From Pempheris klunzingeri (taxonomy: Eukaryota > Chordata > Actinopteri > Acropomatiformes > Pempheridae), in assembly GCF_042242105.1 (NCBI RefSeq), contig NC_092020.1:5859501-5923500 (forward strand): a stretch of DNA of 64,000 nucleotides, in the 5' to 3' direction. The notes under the pieces were generated by a model. It saw only the letters and a program-made list of their open reading frames with translations, ran no database searches and was not told where the DNA came from. Shown here piece by piece: positions 1-14,500 of the stretch. Position 1 is the stretch's first letter; every line of letters starts with the position of its first letter. The position numbers and the translations under genes were made by a program.

Positions 1-42
1 GAATTGTGTCTGTTAGTCTGCTTTACAAACCTGCAGTTAATG

Positions 43-118
43 GTGTGTGTGTGTGTGTGTGTGTGTGTTTGTGTGTGTGTGTTTGTGTTTTCGTGTGTTT
101 GCGTGTGTGTGTGTGGGG
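43..118. repeat. (GT)n microsatellite, interrupted
   Basis: GT dinucleotides with TTT and TCGT interruptions, ending in a G run. Confidence 0.9.
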
Positions 119-503
119 GGGGGTTGATAGGAGAGATGAGAGGTGAGAAAAGGTGGGGTGAGGGGTGGAGGATAAGAGATGGAGAAGGGAGAGGCTAGAG
201 AGCAGGATGGATGAAAACAGGAAAGGAGGCAGAGGTGAGAGAGAGAGGAGGGAAGATAGATGGATGAGAGGAGGGGAGAGGTGAGAGCGGAGAGAAAGAA
301 TAGAAAGTGTTGGGGGGGTACAGGAAGAGAGAGGGAAAGAAAAAAGATAAATGGAGGACAGGTGGGGCACAGAATGACTTGCACACGACTCCCAGCCCTG
401 AGAAAGAAAAAGGAGAAAGAAGAGACAGAGAGAATAGCTTTTCCCCACCGTTCTGCCCGCAAGCCCTTCATTAACTATTCATTACCAACTCTGCACATCC
501 TCC

Positions 504-604
<101 letters not shown>

Positions 605-751
605 AATACATTTCCCTCTATATGTGTGTAGTTGTGAGTGTGTGTGTTTGTGATTTCTGTTGAATCTGAAAGGGTGTATTTATACTTAAGTAGATCTCTC
701 TGCAGCCAATAGAACAACGCACAACACCAGCGATGAGAGACAAGGTCAAGT

Positions 752-753
<2 letters not shown>

Positions 754-787
<34 letters not shown>
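754..787. repeat. (GT)n microsatellite
   Basis: About 17 uninterrupted GT units. Confidence 0.9.
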
Positions 788-789
<2 letters not shown>

Positions 790-1694
790 TTGTGTGACTC
801 CAAAAAAACAGAAAGGGGAGGAAGGGAATGATTTATTGACAATCACTCTTGCAGCCATGCACACACGTCCACACAGAATGATTTTCTTCATCAAATGTGG
901 ATGTGACAGGCACACACACACACACAAACACACACATTTCCAAGTATTCTCTTTTTGCAACACACACGCACACACGGACAGGTTGCCCTGGGCTTGGTAT
1001 TGCTGCTGTGCAGAGGTTAGCTTGGTGATACTGCATGAAGGCCTGTTGTGGCTGCTACCATTCAACAACCAATGCTCATCTCTCCCTCCCTCTTGTTCTC
1101 CCTTTCACTCTTTCCCCCTCTCTCTCACACTGTCTCTCTCTCACTCTCCTTCTCTTTCTCAATCTTTTTTCCCTTTTCTTTCTGCCTTACATCCCCTCTC
1201 TCTCACTCTTTCTCTCTCTCCATCTCCCTCTCCCTCCCTGGTTTCCATGGTGACAGCTGCGCGCTGCAGAAATCACACTGATCGGAGGATGAGATAGAAG
1301 GAGCTTCTCTCTTTTATACATGAACACACACACACAGGCACGCTTGCACGCACATGTATGCACACTCACAGTCAACATATACAACAAATGTAATACATGT
1401 TGTATGTTTGTAGATTCCTGCACTATGACACACGCACACAGATCAGTTTCCTCCCCACATGTCTTTTACTTTATGAATGTACTGTGCCTCTTCGCTCACT
1501 GTCTCACTAGAGTGTCAGCTGACTCACACACGTTCAGTGCATGTGTGCAGGCATGTTGCTGGCCATGCCTTCTCCGGGTGCCATACCTGTCTGTGAACAC
1601 ACCTAATTGGTTTGGCTTCCATATCACTCTCTCTTATTGGATCATGGTTAGCAAGAAATCAGATCAATTTTGTTGATGCCTGCTTTGCTGGACA

Positions 1695-1723
1695 GAGAGA
1701 GGGAGAGAGAGAGAGAGAGGAGG

Positions 1724-1763
<40 letters not shown>
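1695..1763. repeat. (GA)n microsatellite, interrupted
   Basis: GA/GGGA purine run; the opposite strand is CT-rich. Confidence 0.9.
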
Positions 1764-1764
<1 letters not shown>

Positions 1765-2013
1765 GGAGAGAAGAGGGTGGGAGCATCAGCTGACCTTGAA
1801 AGAAGGACCTCTTGATGGACGGCTGATGGGAACGCTGGTCACATGTGATTGGCTCGTGGAGCAGGCCGGTCACAGGCTATTGGCCAGACGCTGCTGTCCA
1901 TTTGTGGCTACCCTACCACCCACCCCACCCACCTCCCCCACCGCTCAGTGCTCTCACCAAGGAATTCTCCCATCACTCAGTGATACAGAAGGCTTGGATC
2001 AGCAACTTACAGT

Positions 2014-2014
<1 letters not shown>

Positions 2015-2051
<37 letters not shown>
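2015..2051. repeat. (CA)n microsatellite
   Basis: About 18 CA units. Confidence 0.9.
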
Positions 2052-5000
2052 TCAATACACATTTACACACACAGACAACACTCGTATTTATACAATATAA
2101 TATTAGACAATAAAATGCTCACATGCACATCTGTGTATCACACATGTTGTCATGTAAACACACGCACACACACATTCACGGTGCTGTGGAAAATCTCAGT
2201 GTCTGTGTGTAAATTGCAGCTGCAGAATTAGACTTGTTATGGCTTGCTTGGTGCCTGTGGTGTGTGGGATGTGTGAATCTACTCTAATTGTGTTCATGCA
2301 CATGTATTTCAGAGTCTCTCTCTCTCTCACTCTCCTTGTATGCATAACTGGGAAATTGTTGTGCAGGCTTCGTTTTTTTTTTAATGTTGGCAATAGTAGA
2401 ATTATTTTCTCATCACACTAAACCCCAACCTAAAACATATCCAAATTAAGTGCATTTAAAATGCATTTCTGTTTCATCCACAGTATTTTCTCTGGACTTT
2501 TTAGCAAGCAGTGCTGCCAAAAATAGCCATTTTTGCAAGACCTTAGAGAAGGTTGTGACAGGGACCGCAGGATTTATTAGCTGACTTGGATGTTCTCCAG
2601 TGTATTTACTAAAACTTTTACAGGTAAAAACTTAGAAAGACGATGGTAAGTGGGGTTTCCCATTTGGACTTGCTGCAATATGGAGGTTTGACAATCTTTG
2701 AAAGGGTTTAAGTTATTCTAATGCTTTTTTGTTTGCTAATGTCTCTAAATGTGTAAATTTCTCACAAATGATAAGCTTTTCATGTTCGACCCTATAAATC
2801 CCTGAAAAACCTTCACTGTTTGCCCAGTTGATAAAGAATCAGACTGATTAATGACGCACAGACATTTTCATATATTTATTATTGGAGGTGAGATATTTAT
2901 AAGATGTTGTCTTTTATGCGCACTCAGAGTCTAATTGTCTGCCCTGTAGTGCTATCTCACATGTGTTTCTGGTAATTAATGCAGTGAAAATGAAGATCTC
3001 GGCAATGATGGAAATATCAATTGAATTACTTATTTAAAACCTCATCTGTCCAACATCCTAAAGTATCCTATAGGTGCTAATGTGTTTCTGGCATAAAGAC
3101 AGTGTTTTTAAGACTTAATGGAGAACCCTTCACAGTAAATTCCTCCTCCTCAGCATTTGTGATTTGGTTTTGGAACATCAAGCAGCATCGGTGGTGTGCA
3201 GCAGTGTTTTACAGCTTTTTAAACCTATGAGTAACTGTAATTAAATTTCAGCCATTAAAAATAAACCCATAAAAGAATCTACCTGTCATATATTGATAAA
3301 TCCTCAAATCTAAAATAAGATCCATGGAGGACTGTGGTGATCATTTATCTTTAAATTTCGAGTGAAATTAAAACTCTTGGGCATTAGTGTGGAAGGTCTT
3401 TGATGATGAATGGTTGTCATTTTGATGTCTGATTCAAATAACTACACAATAAACACATGCACATGCAGGAACATTTTCATTTCCCACATTATTGCTTATT
3501 TCCATTGGGATCAATTTCAGTTTATTATTTTGAAAGGACAAACTCAAAAGGATGTTTAAATACCTAAAGTGACTTTGACATATTATGTCAGATGTTAAAA
3601 ATGAGTCAAAATTGGAGTGGGAATTTGTCGCCATTCAATCAATCCGACACTGTCACATCCATGAAATGTGGATGACACATCCATGAAGGGTAATTTCCTT
3701 CTGGTATTCAGCAGACATTCCCAGGCTGAATAAACTTCCATGTTGCCTGAGGAGAGCATCCCAGGGAGGGATTAGCTCATTGGTAACCAGGTTCACCACT
3801 CACAGCTGCTTCAGGCTGACTACCACCACTCATCTCCACACTTACCTGCATAAAAGCCTGACAGCCTCACCTCAGACTCGCCAGGTGATGAGTCTCATCT
3901 GGATGGTTGTTAAGTGGAGCTGCTGCAGTACTATCTATCTTAGAAATATAGTCTAGAAGTCTTATTGTCCTAAAACAAGTAAAAAAATATTTGCCAGCGG
4001 GGTAAAATGATTTCACTTATTACAATGGAAATGCAAATTGGATTATCACATTATTACACCCAATTGGCAAAATCTTTTAATTTGTTCTAAGAAAAAATGT
4101 TTCTCTTTTTTTCTTTTTCATTTATTTAGTTTATTTTTTTTTTTTTTACGGTAGGTTAGTTGTTAAAGGACAATCCCCCCTCCTTTCATGGTAATATGTC
4201 GATGGCAGTATAACATGTCAGGATATTTACAGCAGGTACAATAGAGTTGAATTTGATTAGAGGATTATGATGGTCATTTCGCTATATATATAGCCCTCAT
4301 TTCCTTCCTGTGAGTATTTGCCTGAGGAAGACCTGTTGTCGGTCAAAACATTGCTAATACAATTAAAGGTCTGTGATTCCAGTGTGTGGGCAGAGTAGAA
4401 ACTCTACAATAGATTTAAGTTACCTGAAACAAAACAGTAAATGTCGGGTTTTAGTCCACTCACATTGTTGGATTTACATTGAACAGTCACACAGGAAGAA
4501 CTATATTGTAAAGAAAAATGAATCTAATAATTCTGTCTTGCTGTCTCAACTGAAAAATCAGTGGCTCTCCTGCTCCAACCATTTCTACGAGAAATTATGT
4601 TTATAATTTACTTTACCAGTTATCTTTCATTAGGAAACATAATTGCTGCCTGGATTATGTTCACAGACAACGTTTTTGTCCAAGGAGGTCTCATGCTCTT
4701 GTGCTGCACAGAGGTCATAAGGAGGTAGTCAGGGTATGAGGTGTTTGACTTTGAGGCTCACATCCTGAGTGTTTTGCGTGAGGTTAGGTTTAGGCCTCTA
4801 AAAAGGTGGGGAAAGGTTGTGGTTTTGGTTGTATGTTGAAAAAGTAAACACATCCTGCCTTGTGACTCAAGTCAGCATTGACTTTGTCAATACTTAACCA
4901 AGGCAATGATTTTTACCATAACTCTACTAAGTGCCAACGCTTAAGATATTAATCATTCCATTCCCTTAATCAATTTTGTGGTTCTCCTACTCTTATTATT

Positions 5001-8000
5001 GATGTCACTGTCACTCACTTCACTTGTATGTTTAAAAAGGAAACAGCAGCATAGTACAAAGAGTTTGCACATTTGTTTTGAGAATTGTCAAAAGAAACTC
5101 CAGGGAATTGTAGGAAATCCTCCATAGGAAAAAAAACAGTAAATGCAATGTGATGATGTACACAGACTCATGATAGATGCAGCTAAAGAGGATCTTCCTT
5201 TAAAGTGGGCATCTTGCAGAGTTCTGGTGGGAGCAGCACTGAAAAAGAAGCTGTGTTGTGCTCCTGCAAATGTGATTGAATTGACCACTTGAGGTAGTTT
5301 GGGACTGATAAATAGATGACAGAAGGATTGACTGTTATTTAACGCTGGATGTATGGACAAACTGGCTGTCCTCTCCTTCTCCTCCTGTGTGTCTTAACCT
5401 CCTACTCGTGTGTGTGTTTTGCCAAGCTTTAGAAAAATATTCCAATCTGCGGAGACCTACATTTCATTTTAACACCTCACTCCCTGTCTCCCACACAAAT
5501 TTTAAATGAACTCCCTGTTTTCAGAGAAGTCACAACTATCATTTCTGTCTGTTTTTTTTTTTTTTTTACCGGTTTCTGGTTTATTAGTTGTGCTTCATGT
5601 TTCTTGTGCTACCGTGCCACAATTACACCGTACAAATGTCTGTGCAGAGTAACTTTCTAGTCATTCAGACTTTGAAATGGTGTTTTTACCAAAGCTAAAA
5701 CAGTATCTTTACTAGACTTTTTATGTATGCATTCGATTTCAACGGCATTTTTGTGTCCCCTTACTATATTTTCTTTCTTTTGTTTGGTGGCATTTCTAGT
5801 TAATTTACTGTTGATTATTTCTAATGTATTTACTGACCGTGAAGCACTTTCTAACTTGCTTTTGGAAAGTGCAGTACACACAGAGAATATTATTCTCAGA
5901 GGTATTTTGTCATTGTGAGTCTAAATGTCAAATCTGTACTGCTGGAATTGGCCTAAAGTCGCTCCTCCCACAACGAAATCTCATCTCTTTTCCACATATG
6001 GTACATTGTTATTAGATTACAGTTCCCATGATTTCCTCATTGTGTCCTGCAAAATATCCTAAGCAAAATGCTGGATGAAAACAACAAGGAGGCTGCTCCA
6101 TTTCCTATGAAAAACAATTTGTCATTACCAGAGTAAACAGAGTAAACTGCCGAGCTCTGCCTTTATGCATTTTTGCCAAAATAATAAAAGATCCTGGTAA
6201 CTCTTCTATGTTTTAATTGTGAGCTACACACAGAATGTCTTCTGTGCTGACTTTTAGCTGGCGTTGTCCTTCTGGAGTAAGGCCGTGGAATGACTCACCA
6301 ACGTTTAATGCTGCATTCACGCTATGTTGGATTTACTATAGATATGACCTATTGTGTCTGATTTAAGAGAATGAGGGAATATAAGGTTGGATTCTACTCA
6401 AAAAGATGTTCATATGACACGTTGTCTGACGACATCAGAAGACCAAAGTGTTTAAAGCTGTTCTGAATGGTCGCACTGAAATCCGCTGGTGAAAAGTGAA
6501 GGAAATAGTTGTGCAGCCAGAGAGGAAAGCCCAAACCCTGGCTCCTTTCTCACCTCTGCACAGCCGACAGATCACAGTGAGAAGTGGGTGTGAATGTCAA
6601 ATTATCGGTTTCAGAAATGGTTGGACGCGACATCCCCAGTCTGACGTCACAGAGGTGTAGTGTAGGGTGAGGAGTAGTTCTAATGGAGTATAGTGATGCT
6701 TTTACGCACAATAAACCCCACTTACAGTTGACAAATGTAATGATATCTGCAGCAGTTTGGTATGTGACGAATGTAAGTCCAATATTTACTTTCCTTTTCG
6801 CTTTGTATTGTCTCTACCAACTCTTGAGAAAAGTGCCGCTGCTGCTAAATGTTCCACTATGTTCACCAGCGAGTTGCTGACTGTCACTTGGTGCTGAGCA
6901 GGTAGTTGCAGAAAGTTAATCAGAGCCTTTTTTTTTTCCAAAAACAGCTTCCTGCTGTCTGCATTAGACCTGGAAAAATGAGCACTCATGTTTTTCTTTG
7001 TTTGGTTTCACAAGAGTACAAGCAAAGACCGAGTTTAGTTGAGTCAAGACTCAACAGTGGATATAGTCCTAACTTAGACGGTGGCATCTGGAGCCCAAAA
7101 TACCAGAATAGGAGGCAAACTATTCAGAATAATAAATGATGACAGTGACACTCAGCGCGATTCTTCAGCATAACTCATTATAGGCTAGAGAGGAAGGGGG
7201 GGGGGAGAGAGAGAGAGAGAGAGAGAGCATCTGGTGATGTTGAGATGATTTACTTTGGTGTGACGTGGAATTATACATCAACAGTGTGTGTCGAGCCTGT
7301 GACAAGACTAAATCTCACAAAATGTGAGAACTGGATTTCAAGATGTGCTGCTTGTTCCGTTGTGAGTGTAAAAATCCTTCTTAAATCCTACTTACATAAC
7401 TGCAAGCTGCTGGATGGTACTTCATAGAGGTTCTCCTCTTTTACTTTCACTCTGAGCTTGTTTTTCCCCCCATTAACTTCCACTTGTGTAATGTAAGGAC
7501 AAGGCTCCTATTAATGTATGTTATGTTAATATGAATAAATCCCATGAAAAGACCTAAATCACCAATGTAGTAGTTTGTCTCTCAGTGCCTTCTGACGTCC
7601 CTACTCTGTCTGTGGTACTCAGCCTGAAGCATGGCTGTTCCTACTGGAGATGGAAAAACAAGTCACAGTCAAAAAATGCTCAGTCATTTCCTGAAATAGC
7701 TGGACACCGAAGATTTTAGCAAATCATTCAGGAACAGGAATAAAAAGTGCATTTGTTGGGGACTTTTTAGTGGTGGATTAATAAACATTTGATATTCTCT
7801 GAAGTGCTGCTGTATGTGGAATCAAGGAAACATTAACTACAGTTTGTGTGTTCATACAAAATAAAGGTGCATTTATCGTTTTTTAAAGATTTTTAGTCAA
7901 AAATGGAGCCCTTTGGCACAGAGGAATAAGATGAAAAAAAGAATATCACCAGCCTTGTCTTTTAAGCTGGGGTTGGTGTAATTGCCTAGTTACCTGGTAA

Positions 8001-8622
8001 ATTAGCTGTTTGGCCATTTTGTTTTCACTTCATTATTCCATCTGACATTGTGTTCATTTGATCTGCTTTTTTCTAGGATGGGGTCATCCCCTCCCTGATG
8101 TGTCTCAGCTGTCATGGTTGATTGGTTAGTTGTATTTCTAACCATGAAAACAGCCATCAATGACCACAATACCACTGAAGTCATTGAAAGGAACTTTGGT
8201 CTGGGCTCTGACTGAGAGGTCCAGTCCAACTTTAGTGGTCCTACAGTTCAAGTCTGTTAACCACATGTTCCCTCTCATGTTACTCTCTTTTGTCAAAACT
8301 GTCCCAACAAACCCAACAATCTCGGATTAATTTACCACATAGACATTCATCTTTATCACTTCTTGATATGAAATCCTGAACTGTGTCTCAACATATAGGA
8401 CTGTGAAGTTGTTGTACTGAAAGAAATGAAAACAAAACTAAAATCGGAGTTATGAGGTACTCAGTATGTTGTGCAAAATTTGCCAGATTTATGAGACATA
8501 CAGTGTGTTGGTGAAGCTCAGCATCTACAGTATCTACTGTGAGGAGTAAATGGGAGAATGCAGCAGTGCTGTGAGGAGCTCTGGGTCTATACAACAGTTG
8601 CATCAAGCGTGTCCTAGCACTT

Positions 8623-8770
<148 letters not shown>

Positions 8771-9009
8771 GGCCCATGCGTTGTGTTAGGCCCACATTTG
8801 TGCACAGACGTGTGTAAGATACGCCGGTCGCTTCATTGGCTGTGTATGTGTGTGTGTGTGTGTGTAAATGATACTAGATGGTGCTGAGTTGTCTCTTTGC
8901 TTTAGCGTCTGTGTGCTTGTGTTGCCTGTGCTGGTGTCAGTGATGCAGTCTGTTGTAGTTTTTAAGGAGAGAAGAGAGAGAGTTTAACTCTCCTGAGACT
9001 GATGAAGCA

Positions 9010-9044
<35 letters not shown>
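9010..9044. repeat. (CA)n microsatellite
   Basis: CA repeat after GCACGCG, about 470 nt before the Ig exon. Confidence 0.9.
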
Positions 9045-9047
<3 letters not shown>

Positions 9048-9512
9048 AACACACCCACATTGCTCCACAGCGAAAATCTACTGCAGCGAGTTTCTGAGGA
9101 AAGATTTTTTTCTCTGTAAGCTTTCAGTTTGTCTTTACTTTTCAGGATTCAGACCTTACCCAAGTGCTTTTCCACTCTGTGTGCGTGTATGTGTGTTGTA
9201 GCATTGATTTTCCTCCATTCTTTGGCCATTTCTCATGTGAACTCTGACCTGTTGCTGCAGGTGTTGACCCTGACATCTGAACCCTCGCTAACAGATTTTC
9301 ATCAGAAACACACATAAACAATCACAGACACATATACACACACACTCACACAATTGAACGGATAGATTAATTAGATGTCTGTAGTTAATTTCAATAATGC
9401 AAGCTTTGATTTTCTCTCTCCTCTCCCTTCCTCTCTTTCTCTCTCTCTCTCTCTCCCTGCACCCCCCCCTTCTTCTGTCTCCCTCTCTCTCTGTCTCCCT
9501 CTCTATGTCCAG

Positions 9513-9675
9513 CCTCTGCTCCAAAGCTCCGGCTGATGCGCGGCCAGACTCTGATGGAAGGGGACAAGCTGTACTTGAAGTGCGAGGCGACGGGGAATCC
9601 CAGCCCTTCCTTTCGCTGGTACAAAGATGGACACGAGCTCCAGAAAGGCAGAGACCTCAAAATAAAGACCAACAA
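9513..9675 (+). CDS. nrg2: nrg2 exon: first half of Ig domain
   Basis: The exon starts with two bases that finish an upstream codon and then encodes SAPKLRLMRGQ through the first Ig cysteine (LYLKCEATGNP) and the core tryptophan (FRWYKDG). The acceptor AG at 9511-9512 follows a CT-rich tract of about 100 nt; the donor is GTGAGT at 9676. It ends in phase 2. The Ig domain in neuregulins binds heparan sulfate matrix (family knowledge). Confidence 0.93.
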
Positions 9676-11480
9676 GTGAGTTTGTCTGACTGGATTTTTT
9701 AAAAAAATATTTACACCCCACTTTTATATGCACAAAAGAGAGTGTATGAAAAGGTCCAAAATTCATTTTGTACATTTTATTAGTTCAGAATTGGATGTTC
9801 ATCACATGTTTCCCAGACCCAAGTTTCCTTTTCATTTCATTTATCGACACAGACAGTAAAAGCATGCAAGTTTAAGCGTAGTTTGCAGTTTTGTTCAAGC
9901 CTATTATGATCCAACTCCCACATGTCTATATGTACTGTGAGAAAGTCAGCGATTGCTATAATCATTCCTCCGATCCATACTGGCCATTAAGCAATACTTA
10001 GCTGTTAAGCTACACTGTGGGAGCAGAGGGCCAAAATCCACAGTCCTCGTTCTGCGTAAAAATGCATCGTAAAATTCAGTCAAAGCTCATATCAGGCTTC
10101 AGCAGTCTGAGTAAGCTCAATCAAGTGGGTATTTTACAAAGTTATGACCATTTTAGTATGAAGTTCCCTCCTGTTGAGCCATGGCGCAGGGATACCTGGT
10201 GGTAAATGCATGTAGGTCTGCTGCCAGGACAAAACACAGACAATACATACATTCACCTGTCAGAACGGAGATATTCACTCCTTTAAGCTAAGTCAGAATA
10301 CTGAAGCCTCATATTAGCTGTTTCATTCGAGGGATTCCTTCATGTCCACTACGGAGAGGAGGAATGAATACAGTGACCTCTTTCAATGTCCAAGTCTTTG
10401 AACTTGGGGCCTTTCTGTGTGGAGTTTGCATGTTCTCCCTGTGCTTCCTCCCACACTCCCATGTAGGTTAGGTTAATTGGTGACTCTAAATTGCCCGCAG
10501 GTGTGAGTGTGAGTGTGAATGGTTGTCTGATTGGCCGACAACCAGTCCAGGGTGTACCCCAGCTCTCGCCCAGTGTTAGCTGGGATTGGCTCCAGCCCCC
10601 CCGCGACCCTTAAGAATAAGCGATATAGACAATGGATGGATGGATTGAGCCAGTCCTATCCTTTTATGTGCATGGTGGAATTTGGCTGGCTTTCATTTTG
10701 TACCTCGTTTACATTGTTCAGATCATTTTCAACACATCTTCCAAAACAATATTATCAGCCGTTGTCCTATTTTTGTTCCACTGGTTACCTCACACACACA
10801 CTAAGCGCTTACCTGGTATAATTACAGATCACGCATTCACCTGTTCAAAATTTCACTGCACTGAAATGTGGTGATATATTACCCTCTTTTTCACTGTTGT
10901 ATAGAAAGTCTATATTTCTCTTAATGCTCTGATTGAATGTCATTGTCATTGATACAGATTTTGGAGACATCGCCAGCTTTTAAGTATCTGCTCTGTGGTT
11001 TGTGTTTTCAGTCCAGTTACAGCAATTTAAGGGAGTCCAGGGTTTTTTCTTGTAATCAGTTTCTGTAATCCAGTAAAGATTAGGTCGTCTGTTTCTGGTT
11101 TGGACTCAACCATTGTCCATTAGCTTTGCTGGCTACTCACCATGAACATTTGTAGAAAATGATCAGTCATTTATTGCTTGTCTGGACTGAAAACGAGAAT
11201 TAAATTCTCATCCAGACAGAGATGAGTCTGCTGAAACAACGATAAGTGACAGTGTCTTCATATCTGCTCTGTATCTCTCTCTCTCTGTCTCACTGTGTCT
11301 CCCTCTCGCTTTCCTCTGTCTTTGGCTCTTGTTCCCCTTCACTGAAGAAAAAACTCAAAGGTGCAGATCAGTCGTGTCCGTGTGGAAGACTCTGGCAACT
11401 ACACCTGTGTGGCAGAAAACTCACTAGGACAAGAAAACGCTACGAGTATAATCAGCGTGCAGATCTGTGAGCAATGAGAC

Positions 11481-11533
<53 letters not shown>

Positions 11534-14500
11534 GGTTTTCAGTCCATTTTCTTACATCAGTGGGGATGTACTGGTAAAATAGTAAAATTTGACCGTCCTG
11601 AGCTATTATTCTGTTTTCATTCAGCATTTCACCACAAAGTTTTCAGAGCCTTTTTCAGAATAACAGGGTTAGAATATGATAGAATCCTGTGTGTATTCCA
11701 AAGCTATTTAATATCAAAGATGCAGGAATCTGATCCTGCAATCACAAACCTAATTTGCTGACTGTGGTCGAACTCTGTTGGGTTACGAGTAGTCTCTCTG
11801 TGTGTCAGTACTGAACAGCTCTTGTATCAGAGTATTTTAAAGGCTGTGGAAATCTTTCTAAGGAGAACCCAGGAAATATAACACTGAAATGAGAGAAAAG
11901 AGGAAAAATGCATTATCATAGTAATATTACTTGTATTACTTCAAGTTTTCAAGTCTCAAGTTGGAAAGGAAGAAGATGTGTTGGGGGAGAGGGAGCAGGT
12001 GTACTGGTCTGAACCTGCGTCTTTCCACTCACAAAACCAGCAGCTTGTGAGTGGAGTGCAGAGCTGCAGTAAGCACAGCGAAGTGACTGATGCCTGCCCA
12101 AAAAGTAGATATATTTGTCACACTAAGCTCTTTGAAATTCACTAAGGAGGTCTGAAAGGTATGTGACATAGTGTGCTATAATATGTAGCACTAAGATTTG
12201 AGCACGTTCTTATTTTAACAAAGAGGTGACAGCGTTGTTTGCGTGTGTTTCCTGTCTGACTGTCCTCCTCGTAGTGACCACCACCACCCCGTCTCCAGGT
12301 GTGAGTCATGCCAGGCGCTGCAACGACTCGGTGAAGGCCCACTGCGTCAACGGAGGAGACTGTTACTTCATACATGGTATTAACCAGCTGTCTTGCAAGT
12401 AAGTTGGTTGCTCAGTCGGCCCCCGTCCCCTCAGCCATCACTGTGTAGTCGCTCCCCCCGTCTCTCCTCCCTCCCTCTCTCTTTCTGTCTGCCTCTCTCT
12501 GTCTCTCTGGGCTCAGACACTGTGTCGCTGGGCACTGCACTACCTTGTTTTCTGTTTCCTGGTTGTACCCTCCCCACATACATGCACCTGCAGCTCACTT
12601 AGCCTCTCACTATGCACTATGTCTGAGGCGTGTGTTTTCCATTTTTACCAATTGTCACAGGGGAAAAGGTGTTTTTTTTTGGATAGAGCAGATGGCTTGA
12701 ACAGATCTCGACTTGGACATTATGTCCGCATGCATTGAAAATGTATTGTATCAGTTTGTACTGGAGTGTAGCTTACTATGAGTGAGGTTTGCTTGTGAGA
12801 GCAAGACCTCAGAAAATCCTGCTGGTAACAGAAAGTCATGAAGAAAATGGCAAGAAATGCAAAGGTATTAAAAAAGAACGAACAATTAAACTGTGATGCA
12901 TTTGCATTTCAAATGTAGTTGCTGAAATTCATGTCTCACTATTTTAAGCGAGACGTGAATTACAGCAACAAAACAAGTGGTGTGTGTTCTACCTGTTAGC
13001 GATATGCTAGTAGAAACCAACAGTTAATGATTAGCATTCTCATCACCAAGGAAAATGTTCAGGTTTTGTTTGTTTTTGGGGTTGTTTTGAGTCAATATGC
13101 AGGGTGATGACAATGTATGTGGGGCAGCTTTATTGGTGTTCTCAGTAATACAATAAAAACAAGCCAGTTTTTAACATGTTTCATATCAGACAGTGCAGCA
13201 GACCCTTGTCTCCTTGGTCTGTGTTCTGTGGTCTAGAATAGCAAGCAGACAATCTTGGAACCCATCAACAATTTAGCAGATATCTGCATTCCTGTGCAAG
13301 ATATGTGTTTATAGAAATTAGCAAGCAGCTAACTTGTGTAACATGGTAGCTCATTCTACTTTTACTTACCCTAAAGCAAACTTTATGCAGAGCACAGTAT
13401 TGCTCAGAAGAGCTTCACAGTCATGAAAAGTTAAAGAGGACATCCCGCTGACGTAGTACATTAGCTGCTGACTCTGTAGTCGGTCACTCTGTTGGCATGT
13501 GACCACGAAACGCTTTCCATGCTCAAGTCACTTAGTAAAGCAAAGAGGACAGGGGAGACAAAACAGATTTTAAAGTGTCAAAAAAATACAGGGATTTAAA
13601 CTTTTGGTCCTGATTTTTTAGTATCCATCTTATTCAGCTGTCGTTGAGGCTGTGCTAGCTTACATTTCATGACCGGTTATACTCACCACTATCTATCATT
13701 AGTCACTGTTATGCCACAGCTATGACAGTTATTTAGCAACTATAATCATGTTGATGCTAATAATTTGATTATTAGCAGTGAAAAGTCCAGATATGACGTA
13801 ATGGATCACTACTGGACTCTAAAGTTAACCGTATGCATTGTGGGGAAGCTGGTGCTGCTAAAAACATGACTTCAATACTGTCAGTGCATTGTCCCTTTTT
13901 CATAATTATAATATGTTATATTTACCTTGCTCTCTACCTTTGTTATAAAAATGTGATCTGTGATTGTGTAGCTGACACTTAATGTTGTGCTGTGGTGTGT
14001 TCACGTGCCGTGTCAACCTCAGTCCTCCAAGAGCTGAGAGTGGTTTGATGCTCATTTCAATGAAAGAAGCTACCAAATCGCATCGTCCCAACAACGTCCG
14101 TTTTTCTTATTATTTGTTTCACAGCTTTTATTTTGTGACAAAAAACACTCAAGCTTTGGATGTCAAGGACTCACACTGTTCACTTTTAACACATTGAGCA
14201 GGTGCTTGGATTCTGTATAGGGATAATGTGAGCAAGACATACACAGCTCAGGTCTGACAAACATTAGTCTTCCAAATATCTCCTTCCCTCTTTTTCTCCT
14301 TTTCTCTGAATGTTTGTGTCACCATGTTTTGTGTAGTCTCAGTAGGGAGCAGACAGGACGAGCTGCTTGACAAACTAACGGTCACATTAATGGCAAGCTG
14401 GATCTGAAATGTAGTAGTAGTGATGCCATAACTATTTACGCGTTGATGCAGACTAGGAGTTGTTAACAGAGTTGACTGCATGCAAATTATCTAGCTCCTC

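Noticed and set aside
23-471. Minus-strand open frames of 141 and 144 codons rich in Ser, Leu and Pro
   Set aside because: Translation of a CT-rich low-complexity strand; no recognisable protein.
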